The position numbers and the translations under genes are program-made. From assembly GCA_020055645.1 (NCBI GenBank), contig CM034547.1:68730884-68794883 (forward strand): 64,000 nucleotides of DNA. The letters run 5' to 3'. This stretch comes from Tomocerus qinae. Its lineage: Eukaryota; Arthropoda; Collembola; Entomobryomorpha; Tomoceridae. Of this stretch, positions 23,180 through 36,400 are shown one piece after another. Under the pieces are notes generated by a model. It did not search any database. It had not been told where the DNA came from and saw nothing but the letters and a program-made list of their open reading frames with translations. The first letter of the stretch is position 1, and the number at the start of each line of letters is the position of its first letter.

Positions 23180-24956
23180 TTATAGGTGATAATCTCTAAA
23201 GACACCATGACATGGCGGTCCCTTACAAAGTTTCAAAGTACGTGTTGATAAATTGTAGATTATAGATGCAATTGTCGTGACATTAGTAAACGGGGATGTC
23301 CAAGCCAATTCTTTAGGAACAGAATGCTCACATACAGATAAAGGATAACTCACATGATCCTTAAACGCATTTTGAAAACTCAATTCAGTTATATTGGGCC
23401 AGGCTTTGAGCAACTCTTTTTCTACTCTTCTATCTCGAAACAACGTTGAACCACCTTCATGCCCTTCCCGAATGTCATCTCTGGTGAAAAATGATAGTGA
23501 TTTGAAGTTATTACTATGTGCTAGGATTTCTTTTGGGTAAGGAACCTGAATCAAGAAATATTCATCCGGAGTTATTTCAAAATTCAGAGCTTCATCTTCT
23601 GCAGTGGCTAATATCAGATTGTTGGAAACGTGTCTTGGGGTCTGCAGAATAGTTCTCAATCCAGTGGAAAAGTTTGGAGCTTCTAAAAACATTCTTCGTA
23701 GAAGTGTAATTGGCATCCATCCAAAAGGATGTTTCACAGGATCTCTTTCGAAATGATCTTGGCTGCTGAATAGACTCATTGCAACCACTCCTAATCCGTC
23801 TGCGAAATAAAAGCATTCATAGCAATAAAAATTGATGTACATTTAGTGTATAATAATAATATTAAGGGACATTAAGGGTATGTTGAGAATACACTTTGTA
23901 TGTACTATTTAGGATTGGAGTGTAGCCCGTATTTACCAAAGTCTTCAAAATTTCCAAAAAGTGGCGGAAGGTGAACATCTCGGACTTGTGGCTCAGGAAA
24001 ATTTTAATAAATTATGAATTCTAGCGTTGGCGGGAAATCATGTTTTCCCACTAACGCTAAAAAAACGTATTAATTTTTTTAATATTTCAGAGCCACAAGT
24101 TCGAGATATTCACCTTCCGCCACTTTTTGGAAATTTTGAAGACTGTTGGTAAATAAATACAGGCTACACTATAATCCCAATTAATACACACAAAGTGTAT
24201 GCTCACAATACCCCGCTATAAAAACCCTTAAATATCTTACGCACTTTGGTTCATTCCTGAGCGACCAAAAGTTCCTGCCTCAGCTATCATTATTAATGGT
24301 TTCTTGTTTTCGCTTGGATCAGGATGAACTTCCAGTAAAATTGCAGTGTCGTGGGTCAAGAAGAATTCATAAAAGTCCCAATTTTGGCCTATAATGACGT
24401 GATTATTTAGTGTTCCACTTTTTAATGCAACGGCACCTGTACATTCATCCCCCGATCCTCCGTTCTCATGAATATTAGTAGGAATACTATCTTTGGTCTT
24501 CACTCTGGTATTTAACTTTCTGTTTCTCATAATTCTGGAGAGGTCGTAACGGGAATTAAGAATCAGAATATCGTCAAATGAAACATTTGCTCCCGCGGCT
24601 ATTCCTTTTAATTCCTCCAGCCCACTGGGGAAATATTTTTCGAGGGCTGGTAAATAGTTGTTTCGAACAAATTCCGTACATTCATCCCAGGGAGGGATTT
24701 CTGTTCCTGACTTGTAACGATTTATGTTTAGTTCAATTTTCTCTTTGACTTGGGAACCATGACTTAGACCTCGAGCAAATGGTAACCCGCGTACGATTAC
24801 GTGTTGATACACTCCCCAGTCTTCTGAATCTATTGCATTTGTGTTTTTATAACTATCGATATTCTCGTTGACTTGAATTTCGGGATCATTTTCTTCGGAA
24901 TTAATTTCTCTGCACATTAGTAGAAATAAAATCCCTTCAAAGTATTTCAGCCACAT
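23180..24956 (-). CDS. Peptidase C45 / isopenicillin-N acyltransferase-like Ntn hydrolase, probably secreted
   Basis: Two exons, 24956-24245 and 23799-23180 (minus strand), give 443 residues. The donor A|GTGCGT joins an acceptor after TTTCGCAG to read GMNQNGLGVV, the expected family block. N-terminal residues about 4-14 are hydrophobic, like a signal peptide. The family core follows: RGLPFARGLSHG (56-67), PSGLEELKGIAAGANVSFDDILILNSRYDL (110-139), DECTG with candidate nucleophile C172, and GQNWDF (190-195). Exon 2 adds ILATAEDEALNFEI, AHSNNF and a C-terminal KDHVSYPLSVCEH. C45 enzymes are made as a precursor that cuts itself before the Cys, which then acts on amides. Known members include fungal acyl-CoA:isopenicillin N acyltransferase and the insect Tan hydrolase of beta-alanyl-dopamine. 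The C terminus (YHL) is not a clear peroxisome signal, unlike fungal acyltransferase. Glu, not the usual Gly, stands before the Cys. The substrate is unknown, and no other beta-lactam gene is in the window. Confidence 0.85.
23872..24231. mobile_element. Foldback element filling the intron of the C45 gene
   Basis: The 360-bp segment is a near full-length inverted repeat. It starts TTAAGGG and ends CCCTTAA, so TTAA borders both ends. The arms (about 23872-24040 and 24041-24231) share long complementary blocks, for example CAAAATTTCCAAAAAGTGGC and the following GGAAGGTGAA. The centre is a smaller palindrome (TAGCGTT at 24022-24028, AACGCTA at 24053-24059). There is no coding frame, so it is a non-autonomous MITE or foldback. 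TTAA borders are used by piggyBac-type elements; that class is only a suggestion. The right end is 13 bp from the donor of exon 1, and without the element the intron would be about 85 bp. Confidence 0.75.
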
Positions 24957-25007
24957 TTCCTCTTTTAGTTTTCAATGTCTTGTTTAAAGCCTTCTGTGTA
25001 AGAAGAC

Positions 25008-25016
25008 TATAAATAC
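25008..25016 (-). promoter_or_regulatory. TATA-like box of the C45 gene
   Basis: Minus-strand TATTTATAG about 52 bases before the ATG at 24956. It predicts a very short 5' UTR and supports the chosen start. Confidence 0.45.
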
Positions 25017-25670
25017 AAAATTGAGATACTTTTGTGGTTTATCAAAGAATTACTTTATTTTAAAATTCTTTGTGAAATCGATTAAAAATCTACTTATTTC
25101 TTCTGAGTGCTGGAACTAAGTGGCTAAGTGTGAGTTGAATGAGAGTAAGCTGAACAACTACTGGCTGTTGTCTATTCAATTGTTTGAATCTCACTCTAAA
25201 ATCCAAAATTTCCATTACAGGATGCAAAGATGTTATTTGTATTTCCTCCTTCGCTGCATACCAATAAGGTATCTTATCTTATGGAGGGATAATGGTTGCT
25301 AAAATTGTAAGTAATGTTCTAACCTCTATCTTCTCCTAATCATCATACTTAGATTACAAAAAGCTCTATCACAATGTTGTGTACAAAGTACAAATTGCAC
25401 AATATCATTATAAAGCTATTTCTTAGGTTAAGGTTATCACCTCAATAATGAACACTTTAAGCAGTTTATGGGGATTTTGTGGTGACTTCGAAACGAATAG
25501 ATATTTTGTTGATAGAAGGGCCCTAGTTCTAAGTTGTATTGTTATCTCGAAGAAACAAATGCTTTCTCGAGAACAATGCAGAGGTCACTAATTGTTTTCC
25601 TTCCATTGTGCAATCCGATTTTAATTTGTTTTTAAAAAATGGTAATTCGTTCACCAAACAATAAGCTCGC
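25017..25670. other. Intergenic upstream of the C45 gene
   Basis: AT-rich, no gene seen. Regulatory DNA of the C45 gene is expected near its left edge. Confidence 0.4.
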
Positions 25671-25765
25671 AGTGAGGGCGGGGACACTAGGGCGCGTGTC
25701 CCCCGAAATAAATTTTGATTTAAAAACGCAAAACATTTTTGCGCTTTTTTTGGCTGCGGCCCGTG
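25671..25765. repeat. GC-rich island with two adjacent hairpins
   Basis: Perfect arms GGGGACAC (25680-25687) and GTGTCCCC (25696-25703) are followed by arms CGCAAAA (25727-25733) and TTTTGCG (25737-25743), then GGCTGCGGCCCGTGGCTGC. The CpG- and G/C-run composition stands out from the AT-rich flanks and recalls the fragment at 18088-18175. It is probably the end or remnant of a DNA transposon; no target duplication was found. Confidence 0.4.
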
Positions 25766-28700
25766 GCTGCATTCGAAATTTAAATGAAATATAGACAAAA
25801 TGGGCAAAAACAGTTCCACTCCCTGACTTTAAAATTGGGAGAGATATAAAAACCAAAATCTATTTTCCTTACTTACATTCTTCGTACAAAGTCGTGTAAT
25901 AACAAGAGCATTTTCTTGAATCCTGAATGATGTTTTCCGGAGTAGCGAAAATACATTTCCTTAATGAGTGGACATTATAAAGAACGAGGAAGACATTCCC
26001 TCGGCTTTCCTTATCACTATCACACAAGTGTTGCTGACATTCTGGAGAACAAGACAAGAACTAACACCATCAACTAAAAATGCACGGATGACTGCACAAA
26101 TTACCATGTTATCAGTTGCGTACAACTGGTAGCCGGTTATTCAGTGCAAGGGAACAGGTACAGAAAAGAAGGAAATAAATAAATCTCCGTGTTTGTGAAA
26201 GGGCCATTGCACCTCCGCTCCTTTGGCCGATTTTTTCTCACGAATTCTTTGAACTGCGAAAATCATAACAAACACAGAAAACTATTCTCCATTAGCAATT
26301 GCATTACATAACGAGGACTCAGATGGGACTCGTGTTAACCTGATTGTGAGATTGTGACTCATTTTCTGTCCAAATTTCCTTCCTGCTTTGTGATCAATAA
26401 AAAGCATGAAAATTGTGATATGTTATGGCAGCTTCCTTTTTGCTCTTGTTAGTGCTACGTGCGGTTCTCTCTTTGGTCACTCACTTTGTGATCATTGTGA
26501 TGACACTTACGAAAACGAGTTTTCATCTCCTACTTGTTGATAACATTTTAAATGTCATAAATGTCAGTTATCAAAAACTATAATAATAGCCATCATCATC
26601 TGGTTCTTTTGTGTACACGTAAATAATAAATATGTTTTTAGAAGGGATAACAGTTTATGTAGATTATTAGTAGTACAATTTACATAGATATCGAATGATG
26701 TAATGAACTGAGTGCGTCTTGAATGTAAATTGTAATAAGACAACCGACTACCCCTATTTATGAATGCGAACATTTCTGTAAAGCGAATTTGCACATTAAA
26801 CTGTTTAGGCATAATAATTATCATCAATTATGTACATAGAAAACTATTATTCACACTTGCATAAGTGTTGTAATTATAATAGTTTGTATTCAGATTTTAT
26901 TACGTATTAAAATACATATTGAACGACACATTTTCTTGCCATGTTTTCATGTAAAACGAGCTAATAAATGTCATCTGCTAATAATCGCACCTATCTTTCG
27001 AGTAAATTATGATTAATGCTCCTGTTAAGTTGATTCATGGCAATAATGCCTTAAGGAGTTCATAATTGTAGCTCTTTACTCTTTGCAATTAATTATAAAT
27101 TCATTAGTTTTATGTCATCTTTTTCATAGCTAAACACAGCTTTGTGATATTGTTGTGTGGATTTACAAATGAATCCGGTGCAACATTCATGCACTTCTAC
27201 GTAGTGAAACAGGTACATTTAATTGCTAATTCCCATACTTCCCAATCCCATTATCCATTTCACACAGTTAAACTAGTACTATTTATTGTGCCATGTCTAC
27301 AGGCATTTACAATTTATAATATCTATGTGCACGCAAATATGTATATGAATAATATCACTGATAGTAAAGACATACCGGTTACTTTTATGCGGTGAAACAA
27401 AAATGAATACAAGGGACATTAAGACCATTTTATGTTTCCCTTAAAATACGTTTATTTGCTCTGAAAATTGCCAACACGTGTTTCAATGTTCGTAAAATGA
27501 CAAAGCTTGCAATTTTAACTGTTTGCTTCAATTGAAAGTTTGATTTTTTTGAATTTGTCCGTATCTATTTGCATAAATGCAAATAAATAATAAATATTCG
27601 TCAATACAATGTTATACAGCAAATAAAACTTGTTTTCACACTTGAAGTTACAGATATATCCTAATGTTGTCATCCAGTTGTTGGTGAATTCTAAAATGAC
27701 AAACAATGGTTCAATATTCCCTACTAGAGTTTACAATTTGCAATGCCTACTGCCCACTGATACTTGGTTAGCATACGACTGCTGCATACGAATTATGTGA
27801 TTAGTGGCATACCAATGGTTCTTGTTTTATTTGTAGTTATGCAACTTTGTTGGGAAAGGAAAGGGAAGTCCAGTAGTAACTAGCCAATATAAAAAAGCAA
27901 AGCAAGTTAACTGTGATAAGAAGGTCGTTGTAAGATCCTCATCCTGATTCCTGAGTTTCTGACTGATTTCATTCTGCGATTTTATGATTAAATAATTGTA
28001 CCCCAGTATATTATACCTTTGTTAGAGTTCAGCAGTCTTAAAGAAAGGGATAGTTCAATCTAACTCTGAAATAAGTTAAACGCAAAGCACCGTAATGTAA
28101 GAGTGCCCATCAAATGCAAAAACAAACAGAAAACAAGTATGAGAAAAGGATGTTTTGCTCGGTAGAAAATTCTGGGATAATTTCCATGTTGCTGTACAAC
28201 CCGAGAATTAATTAGATAATGGATACTTCGAAGTAATAGCTTATGCAATGCTTGCGTACAGAAATACTAATCACCTTTAACTATGCAACAACAATGGAGG
28301 CAACAAATTAAGCCAATTTGTAAAAGTCAGTAGACAACATTTATGAAACCAACATCTAATAAGTTTTGTCATTATAATATAATTATTTATTAGCAATGAT
28401 GCTGTATACAGCATACAATCCTACAATAAATGAAATTTTTAAGCAAAATGGCAAAATCAAATTATGAATTTTGTGGTTATGCATGAATAAATAGAACTTG
28501 CTTTCATTACGTTTCTGGGTCCCTTTGTCACTAAAAAAACTTAGTTAGGTCATACTTTTAATTTTTACATTATTTTTGCCCATGTATTTACATAGCTTAA
28601 TTGTAAATAAGCACGGGCAATTAGTGGCCAATGTATTTAATGTTAATAGGGTCTTGGAGGACATAAAACAGGATTCTTAGATTCTGTTTCCTGCCTCTGA

Positions 28701-31700
28701 TTATAATTTGTAACTTTTACTTGTTCGCACAGTATGCACTGATTACAGTTCTAAATATGTGGTTAGTAAATTATGTAACACATATTGATTATAGGTTTGC
28801 AGTGATTCATCAGAGTATCGTTAGAGGCTATTAGGAAATTCGATTCCAACTCAACAAGCAGTTCTGTGCAGTTAAGCAAAATTAATTATTTAGAATTAAG
28901 TATTTATTAGAATGATAAATGATAGCACATTACATACAAGGAGATAAGTAGTGAAACCTTTCCCCCGGTATGCGAAATGTATTCCGATCGGACCAAACAA
29001 AACAAGACTCACTTTTTGGCTGCTAACTCCAAGTAATAGTGCAGGACTCTTTTATGTAGGTAGAATCTTTGAGGAAGTAAAAGAAGTCGGAAAATCTTGG
29101 GAACAAATAATGAAAATGTGCATTACTTCTGGCCTAATGATAGTTATGTCATTCCACCTAATTGTAAGAGTCTTGAGAGAGATTTTCTCTCATTGTAAGT
29201 GGTATGGGGTCTTGCAAATTCGCAGTTAGGTGCACCGTGCACAACTTAAGTATAATTACCATTATTGTGTTATCATCACGATCGAAAAAAAGGATGCAGT
29301 CCGTTTGAGTGGTCAACAAAAGTATGTATTCCTAATACGAACTGCACCTAATTACACTATCTCTATATAATAATATAATATATCGCTTGGGTTTTATTGC
29401 AATTCAGTAGACGTGTAGTGAAATGGTGAATTATTTCATAAATTCAAAGACAACTCTCATTTGAGATAAATCCTTTGAGATGTGCGAATAATTTGCACCT
29501 TTCCTTTCGAAGCCCTCGTAGAAGCGGCTTTGTTCTCAAAGCCATAAAATACATCAATAATATTTCAAAACAAGAAACTGCGTGTCTCTACTGTAAATTC
29601 TGTTGGGGCATTGTGGAAAATCTTAAAAAATGAGAAGGAGGTAGACGAATACTTATTACACGATTAGGTAAAGCAAACGTAAGTGTTGTTAAATTAAAAG
29701 TGTCGCTCATCATGCTTAAAAATTTTCATCACTAGTTGCTATAATGTGCAAGTAATCATTCATCATGAGTATTGCGTTGACTTGTGTTACATCAGTAGGT
29801 ACACTTTTTCTAGTGTAGTAAAGCAATTTTTGCAAAGAATGGAAATTGTTATTTACTAATGTTTACTTAGATATTTTTGCTGTATGGTGGAATACATAGA
29901 GTGGATAGCCATGTGCATGTGAATGGACGTAAGAATGACATAATATATATAATAATGAATATGTAACTGAAAAGATCATTAGTTCCTGGATTGTCTCCTT
30001 CAAATAATGTGAAGTGAAATTACATGAAATGAAATGCATTATTTTCTTAACTCTTAGATGTGAGCAAAACAGGTTAAAGATTTACCGAAGAGATTAGTTA
30101 CATCAAGATTGCAACCAACGAAAGCAATTCATTCCCATTGCGTCAATTTGCTTACCTATGCACATTACTTCAGTACAATACTACTTGCTTACCCTTCAAG
30201 GAACTTGCAACTAATTCCACTTACAAGTATTTCTAAACTCTTATGACGATGAAATAATAAAGCAAACAAATTGAACCGTAAGAATGTACAATATTATGCA
30301 GAAAGAATAGAATATTTTCCATACTGTTTTCATAACTAATATCAAGACATAAAAATGTAAAAAGTTGATAGGTACAAAATCATCACATTAAACGATTATT
30401 TTTGCCTGTCTATAATGTTTGTACACAAGTATTGTATCACACATGTGACAATAATCTTAACAATCTCAAGTAAATATACTGTCCTATCAGCTTATCTAAA
30501 TAACAAATATTATGAGAACGTTTAGTATTAATCAAGGAGGAAGATTACAAACAACTTTTTATATCTTCAATATGTCAATCGAAAAAGGCGAGATAAAGTC
30601 TAAAAATCGTGGCTAATAGCATCCTGTATCTGATTTCACACAAATGATAAGATCTATTTCTTCGTTTGCTAAAAGCTAAAACGTTTCCATTTTACTTTAA
30701 CCTGTAATGTCTTCAAATGTTGCGTCTTTTCAGAATGACACTGTGTGGAGGGTGGACAAAACCTTTGAACTATGTTTTATTAATCACACAAGTTTATAAA
30801 ATTATTTCATATTTAATTCTCCACAAGAAATTTTTATTTCGTAAAAGAAAAATTTAGTAGTTTGTGTAATTGGTTTCAGAAGCTAATAAAGCAGTATAGC
30901 TATAGTTCGTATAGTTGTCGATGCCAGTATTCATCTCGGTCTTCAGTTCTTTGGTTCTTAAGTCTTTTATTGTCACTTAATGTGACTGTTGCTTAAATTA
31001 ATTTCACTTTCGTTTTCTCCTCTTTTACTATATCAAGCAACATGTAGAGTCAATAAAAATGAAGTGAGTTTAAGAAGTAAATCAGAAATAAAGATAAAAT
31101 CGTGAATATAGTAATACTTTGTAAATACAGACCTCAAAGAACAGATTGAATATAAATTCAAAGTTGCCAAAACAAATATGCAGTTTCTATTTTAAGTCTA
31201 CACACAGCTATGTGCATTTTTGATGCATATAAAACAATAAATACTTTTGTTTCTGAATGGAATGTAGTGAAAAAGGAAAATGCAATTTTTATGCTTCACT
31301 TGGCTCACATTCACATAGCACTTACCAAAAACTAATAATATCGGTACTTAAATGGTAAGTAACTGTATAAGGGTCTTTCATCGGTTAGCAATAATTTTGG
31401 CTTTCATTCTTTGTGTGATTGCGTATACGTGCTTACCTTACATGTTTCTTTTCCTTTTCAATAATTTAGAATTCACATGTTTTCCTTGCAATCAAAGTCC
31501 ATTTAATGAAAAACAATGCAGGGGTTATTAAGGAAAATTGATAATGCGTGACTGCGATTATTGTTTTTCTGATCTTTAATTCTTCTTCCAACTCCATCTA
31601 AACCTTAGCTAATCCTATGTGTACACATCTGGTAATATCATCTTCGTTACATGCACATGCCAACGTGAGTCGAAGAGCATTTTCTATACTCATTTTTTGA

Positions 31701-34700
31701 TTGGTGCATGTTTATTTTTTACTTTCTCTGTTTCATCGCAATCAGATCTTATTAAAGGATTAGTTATGACTTTGTCTGTTTGGTCTTTACGAGTTTTTTC
31801 TCATAGAACTTACTCCAGCTGCTAGTAAATTGACTTTTTATTATCAGATGAAGGTAAACCCAATGAAGGTCGAATATTTCGACGTGTTAGTAATTTACTG
31901 AAAGTATTTATGAAGGCACACCTGAGTAAAATGGTAAAAAGTGTTATTCAACTACCATGGCACATCTCAAAATCGCAACCGACACTTATTCCAATGCATT
32001 GTGGTGTTTTATGAATTTATGTGCTTGCATTCTTATGTGTATAAATATAAAATATGGACAATATAAAATAAATATTAACAAAGCAAATTGAAATGCTGAA
32101 TTCTATCCAAACCAGAGTTGTAGATTCTCAGAGGGTATTCACACCGTAAAGAAGCATACAAATCACTAATCCATTCATAACAAGATCATACATAACGCAA
32201 TATTTCGTGCTGCACCAACTAATACTATTTATCAGCAGCTAAACTGACACAATTTGTTCACTAATTCATGTGAGAGAGTTGAAGAAGGATGCGAGAATTA
32301 TTCAACCCGGACCAACAGCCTGCCAAACTCAAAGTTCAAAAACTTTTACTTTACTTTGGATTTTGTTGAGGAGGTTGAGGTCATTAGTATTCCTTCCTTT
32401 GCATAATGTTTGGCTGACTCCCTGTTAAAGTCAAATCAATCGAGAGATAATTATTTTGATTGTAATACACTTTAATGGTTATTGACTTAGAAATTCATGC
32501 ATTACAGTCTCAATTCCGTCAAGGAAAACGCTTAGAGGAAAACAACTGGGATAAAATATCAATCATTATGCAGACGAGACGAAAGGCTGTGTCAGGAAGA
32601 TTTGTACCTGCATGTAGCAGCCGTTGTAAAATTACAAGCCTAGTGCAAATTACGAGAGGACGCTCGGTATGCAATTACAATTAACCTTTACATTATAGGA
32701 TGTGATATCGCATACTCCTTCGGCCACCAATGGCGAGCATTAATACTGCTATACTCCCATTTACGATAATTCCCACCAATTGAGCTGTCATTTGACATCA
32801 AGGGAAACTAGATGGTTAATTGTGCAAACAACAATGATTTGTTGTTCACTTGCTAATATAATTCAATGTGGTGTACTTTAAAGATCCTTTCTTGACAATA
32901 AGTATCATTCATAAATTATGTGTAAGTAATATCCTTGTGCATGATGGAAAGAAATACCAAAAGGGTGTCCCTACAGATATATACACGAAAACTTAAACAA
33001 ATCGACAAATCAAACACTGAAGATGTTCAATTAAAAGATGAACTGAACATTTATAGGCAAACTCCTGTCTTGGTGACAATTTGAGGGTTAATCGTACTTA
33101 AAAACGAGTATAAATATTCTTACTTGTACTTAGAAAGTGACTGACTGTGGTTTAAGCGAAGTACACTAAAATTTTATCTGTTGGTAACAAAAATGAAGGG
33201 TTCTTGAAAGTTCGTATACTATATTAAATCTACATGAACTTCAAAGTACTAGTTTATGATTCATTAGTGATTATGATTTGAGCACCAGAGTGTATCATGT
33301 ATGTTCAACATGTTATTATGGTTTACAGGATTACCAAATCAATTGATCTTCTGTTTTGTTAATTTTTACCATTAATTCAAATACACTGCTATAATATGTG
33401 GTCACTTAAGTCCATCAATCGCTTGTGAAATGTAACACATACTGTCAATTGCCTTCAATGCTTGTGTTTCAAGGCTATTGAGGTAGTAAGATTTACTACA
33501 GTACAGTTTACGACCACAGACAAAATTTTCTCCTGTTTAAAATACTAATAATAGTCATATTCAAACCTCAGAAGGATCATAAATTGTTTGTAAAAAGGAG
33601 CTATTTTTCTCCAAGTCGTAATTGTGATTGTAATATGATTATATCTTTCAATTGCAATAAGAACTGCACTCTTACTACACAACAGCAGATAAATCATGGT
33701 TCATTTAGATAGCGATCAAGATATAGCGATTCACGATAACATTCCTATTCTGTATTGTTAAAACGGGGCAAATCTGCTGTCACAGTGTTGGTATACAGCT
33801 GCAATAATAAGAAAGCTGTACGAACTGAGATTTGTATATATCTGTAATATATTTATTAGTAGTAGTGCAAACAGTACGGGTGAATTAAAATGTCAACATG
33901 CGAGAGGTGACTGTTACCTAATTTAGTTTTAGATGTCTCATTTTGTCCATAATTAATTTGCACTGATCGAAATGTAAATTGAAAAGGGGATTTATATAGT
34001 AGAATGTATAGAATTATAAAATGCAAATTGCGACGAAACAACTTTTACTTGAAGAGTTTATTTCCCACTAGGTAATGCAATGTATGCCCCATGGTGAGCT
34101 GAAGACATTTAGCATATCGTTTGACGCAGTTCGATAGCAACAAAACTCTTACTCTCAGCCATACATTGTTGTTACTTACGGATTTTGCTGCAGTTGTTGG
34201 TTGGCTGTGTTGTTGCAGTGAACTTGTCCTGTTTTCTTTTAAGTAGAATTGAGCTACACAGCAATAAGTGAATTAAATGGATTACTCGTTTGATTTGCAT
34301 TAGCCAGGTTGTCCATTCCATGCAAGGCGGATTGTAAGTTGAATGAAACATGAAACAAGAATCGCTCACTTTATAATAGCAATTAATTAAAGAGCTGTGT
34401 TTGTGTTGGTGGTATTCCATCCCAAACGGCTATATCCATATGTAAATACATCTCTCACATGCTAAGTGATTTTATATGCGTTAACAATGGTCAATAAACT
34501 GTGGTAATGCTTCCTATCCTACAATTTACAATAATACGAACAAGATGTGCGATACATAATAGTGTAAGTAGATTACTAAGTAAAGTATGCACATAATAAA
34601 AGCATTGTGTACATTGCCATGTTATCCTCTACACAATATCTCCTTATAAATGTTTCTTCAAATATTTCATCTAAATTTTTGTCAGTCATAAATAATACTT

Positions 34701-36400
34701 TTTTCCAAGTATTTCATCTTCTTTTTGGTCTCTGTTCATTGTTCAGTCATTTTCCCCAGTTTATCATCAACTAGTATAAAATACATTACAGATATAAAGT
34801 AGTTACACGGTCTTATTATATATGGCTAGGGTCATTTTCATCAGACAGCAGAATGGGATGAATTTGACTATGGGCTACAATAACGAGTAGGTAATTTAGT
34901 AAGAACAATAACACACCCTTAAAAAGTACAAGTTGTTTTACTTTCTGTAGTAAAACATCTGGAAAATGCAAAAATTTGTTGTACGCAAGCAGATAGCATT
35001 GTGAGGTATATGACTGACCGCAGGAATATGCATCTGCAGAAGAGATTTGCATGGCGTACCTACGTAGCAATAAAATAGTAATGGGATGACTAACAATAAG
35101 GCAATAGTTCTATTACAATCAGTGCGTATACATTGTTTCCCCAGATTTACTATCTAGTTTGGTCGGTTAGTTTAGTTTACAATTAGTGGGTGTAGGTCGC
35201 ACTGTACACAAACGCATATGATAATGTATACTTATCAAAACTGTTTCAATTTCACATTCTACAAGATTTCGCCATGACTAACTCTCGTTCGTCTCACACA
35301 TTTAGATAACCAAAGAAAACTCACTTTTTCAGTCAAAGTGTTTTAATTGTAAATGGAGTGACGAACTTGAATGGGCTGGCTAGATAACATCAAGTAGGTT
35401 CGTATATCAGCCTCGAGTACATCTGCATTTGAATGACTGATCTGCCTTGTTCATCATACTTTACAGTGGTTAGCTCCACACTCTTAGCTCCCCATTCATA
35501 ATAAAGTGATGTTTATGAAAACAGACTTATCACACATTACACCTCTTCTTCTATCGTGATGAAGTTTCCAATGCACACTTATCATAAATAACGACATATT
35601 CATAATTTGCATATTTCTCATGCACAGATATCAAGTCAGCTGCTAGTCGAATGAAACTACTAATTTGTATGTACGCTGCGGTGGCGTGTTGGCACTGTAT
35701 AAAATAGAACAGTATTGTCAGTCGTTTTAAAATCATCAGATAATATTTTTGTCTGCCAACTTATGCTTTGCAAATTAATGCGGAATCCACGCTTAAATAG
35801 TGACAAGAGAGTGCAGCCAGTGAAATGATACTCTTTTTCATGCTAATGATTTCTAATTCACGGCTTTCTGTCAGATGTTCATGATTTTAACTACTTGTGT
35901 CAACTAGCCATGATTTGTGGTAGGAGAGTCTAACACTGTACTGTCTAGTCCAGCAGTCAGTCACCATATTCAGGTCAAAGTTAAAGATGGTTAAATATTA
36001 CTACAATAAGGAACACAGCAATGAATCCACTTCTTAAGGATTTACAATTTTGCTCACAGAGTAAGCTCTTCCCATTTTTCACTGTTAGAGATGATCTACC
36101 TCAATGTTTCATTACGAGTGCCGGTAGTATAGCAATAGCTATTAATATGGAAATATTTAGAAAAGTAGCTTCCTTAATTAAATTGATAATTTTGTAATAC
36201 GTTTTAATTACCATTTTTATTAGTTTGATTTCTATGTACATAATAATCAGAATTATCACCTCCGAGTATATAGGAGATAATAGTTGTTTTGAAATAGTGT
36301 CTCGTTCTAATTCAGAATTATCGTATCTTCCTTTACACGTTGCATACAAATGGCATATGTATCGAAAGCGTCAATCACTTAGTTAATTAAGAATTCAGAG
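25766..36400. other. Gene-poor AT-rich DNA
   Basis: No protein family motif, tRNA or complete mobile element is seen on either strand. A copy of the recurring 13-mer AAGGGACATTAAG lies at 27411-27423, within a short inverted repeat whose other arm is TTCCCTTAA near 27437. A 16-base palindrome-like site, arms CAGTTG/CAACTG, is at 26113-26128. Otherwise only short chance ORFs occur. Confidence 0.45.
27411..27445. repeat. Short inverted repeat with the AAGGGACATTAAG motif
   Basis: AAGGGACAT on the left is nearly complementary to ATGTTTCCCTT on the right (two extra T). The left arm is the same 13-mer found at 10704-10716 and at the left border of the foldback element at 23864-23876. Confidence 0.35.

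Noticed and set aside
24237-24244. Alternative donor GC|GTAAGA for the C45 gene
   Set aside because: It puts exon 2 out of frame. The donor A|GTGCGT restores the family block GMNQNGLG.
2712-24956. BSP genes and C45 enzyme as one transferred gene cluster
   Set aside because: They are about 19 kb apart, a native Sp-type gene lies between them, promoters are separate and no other pathway gene is present.
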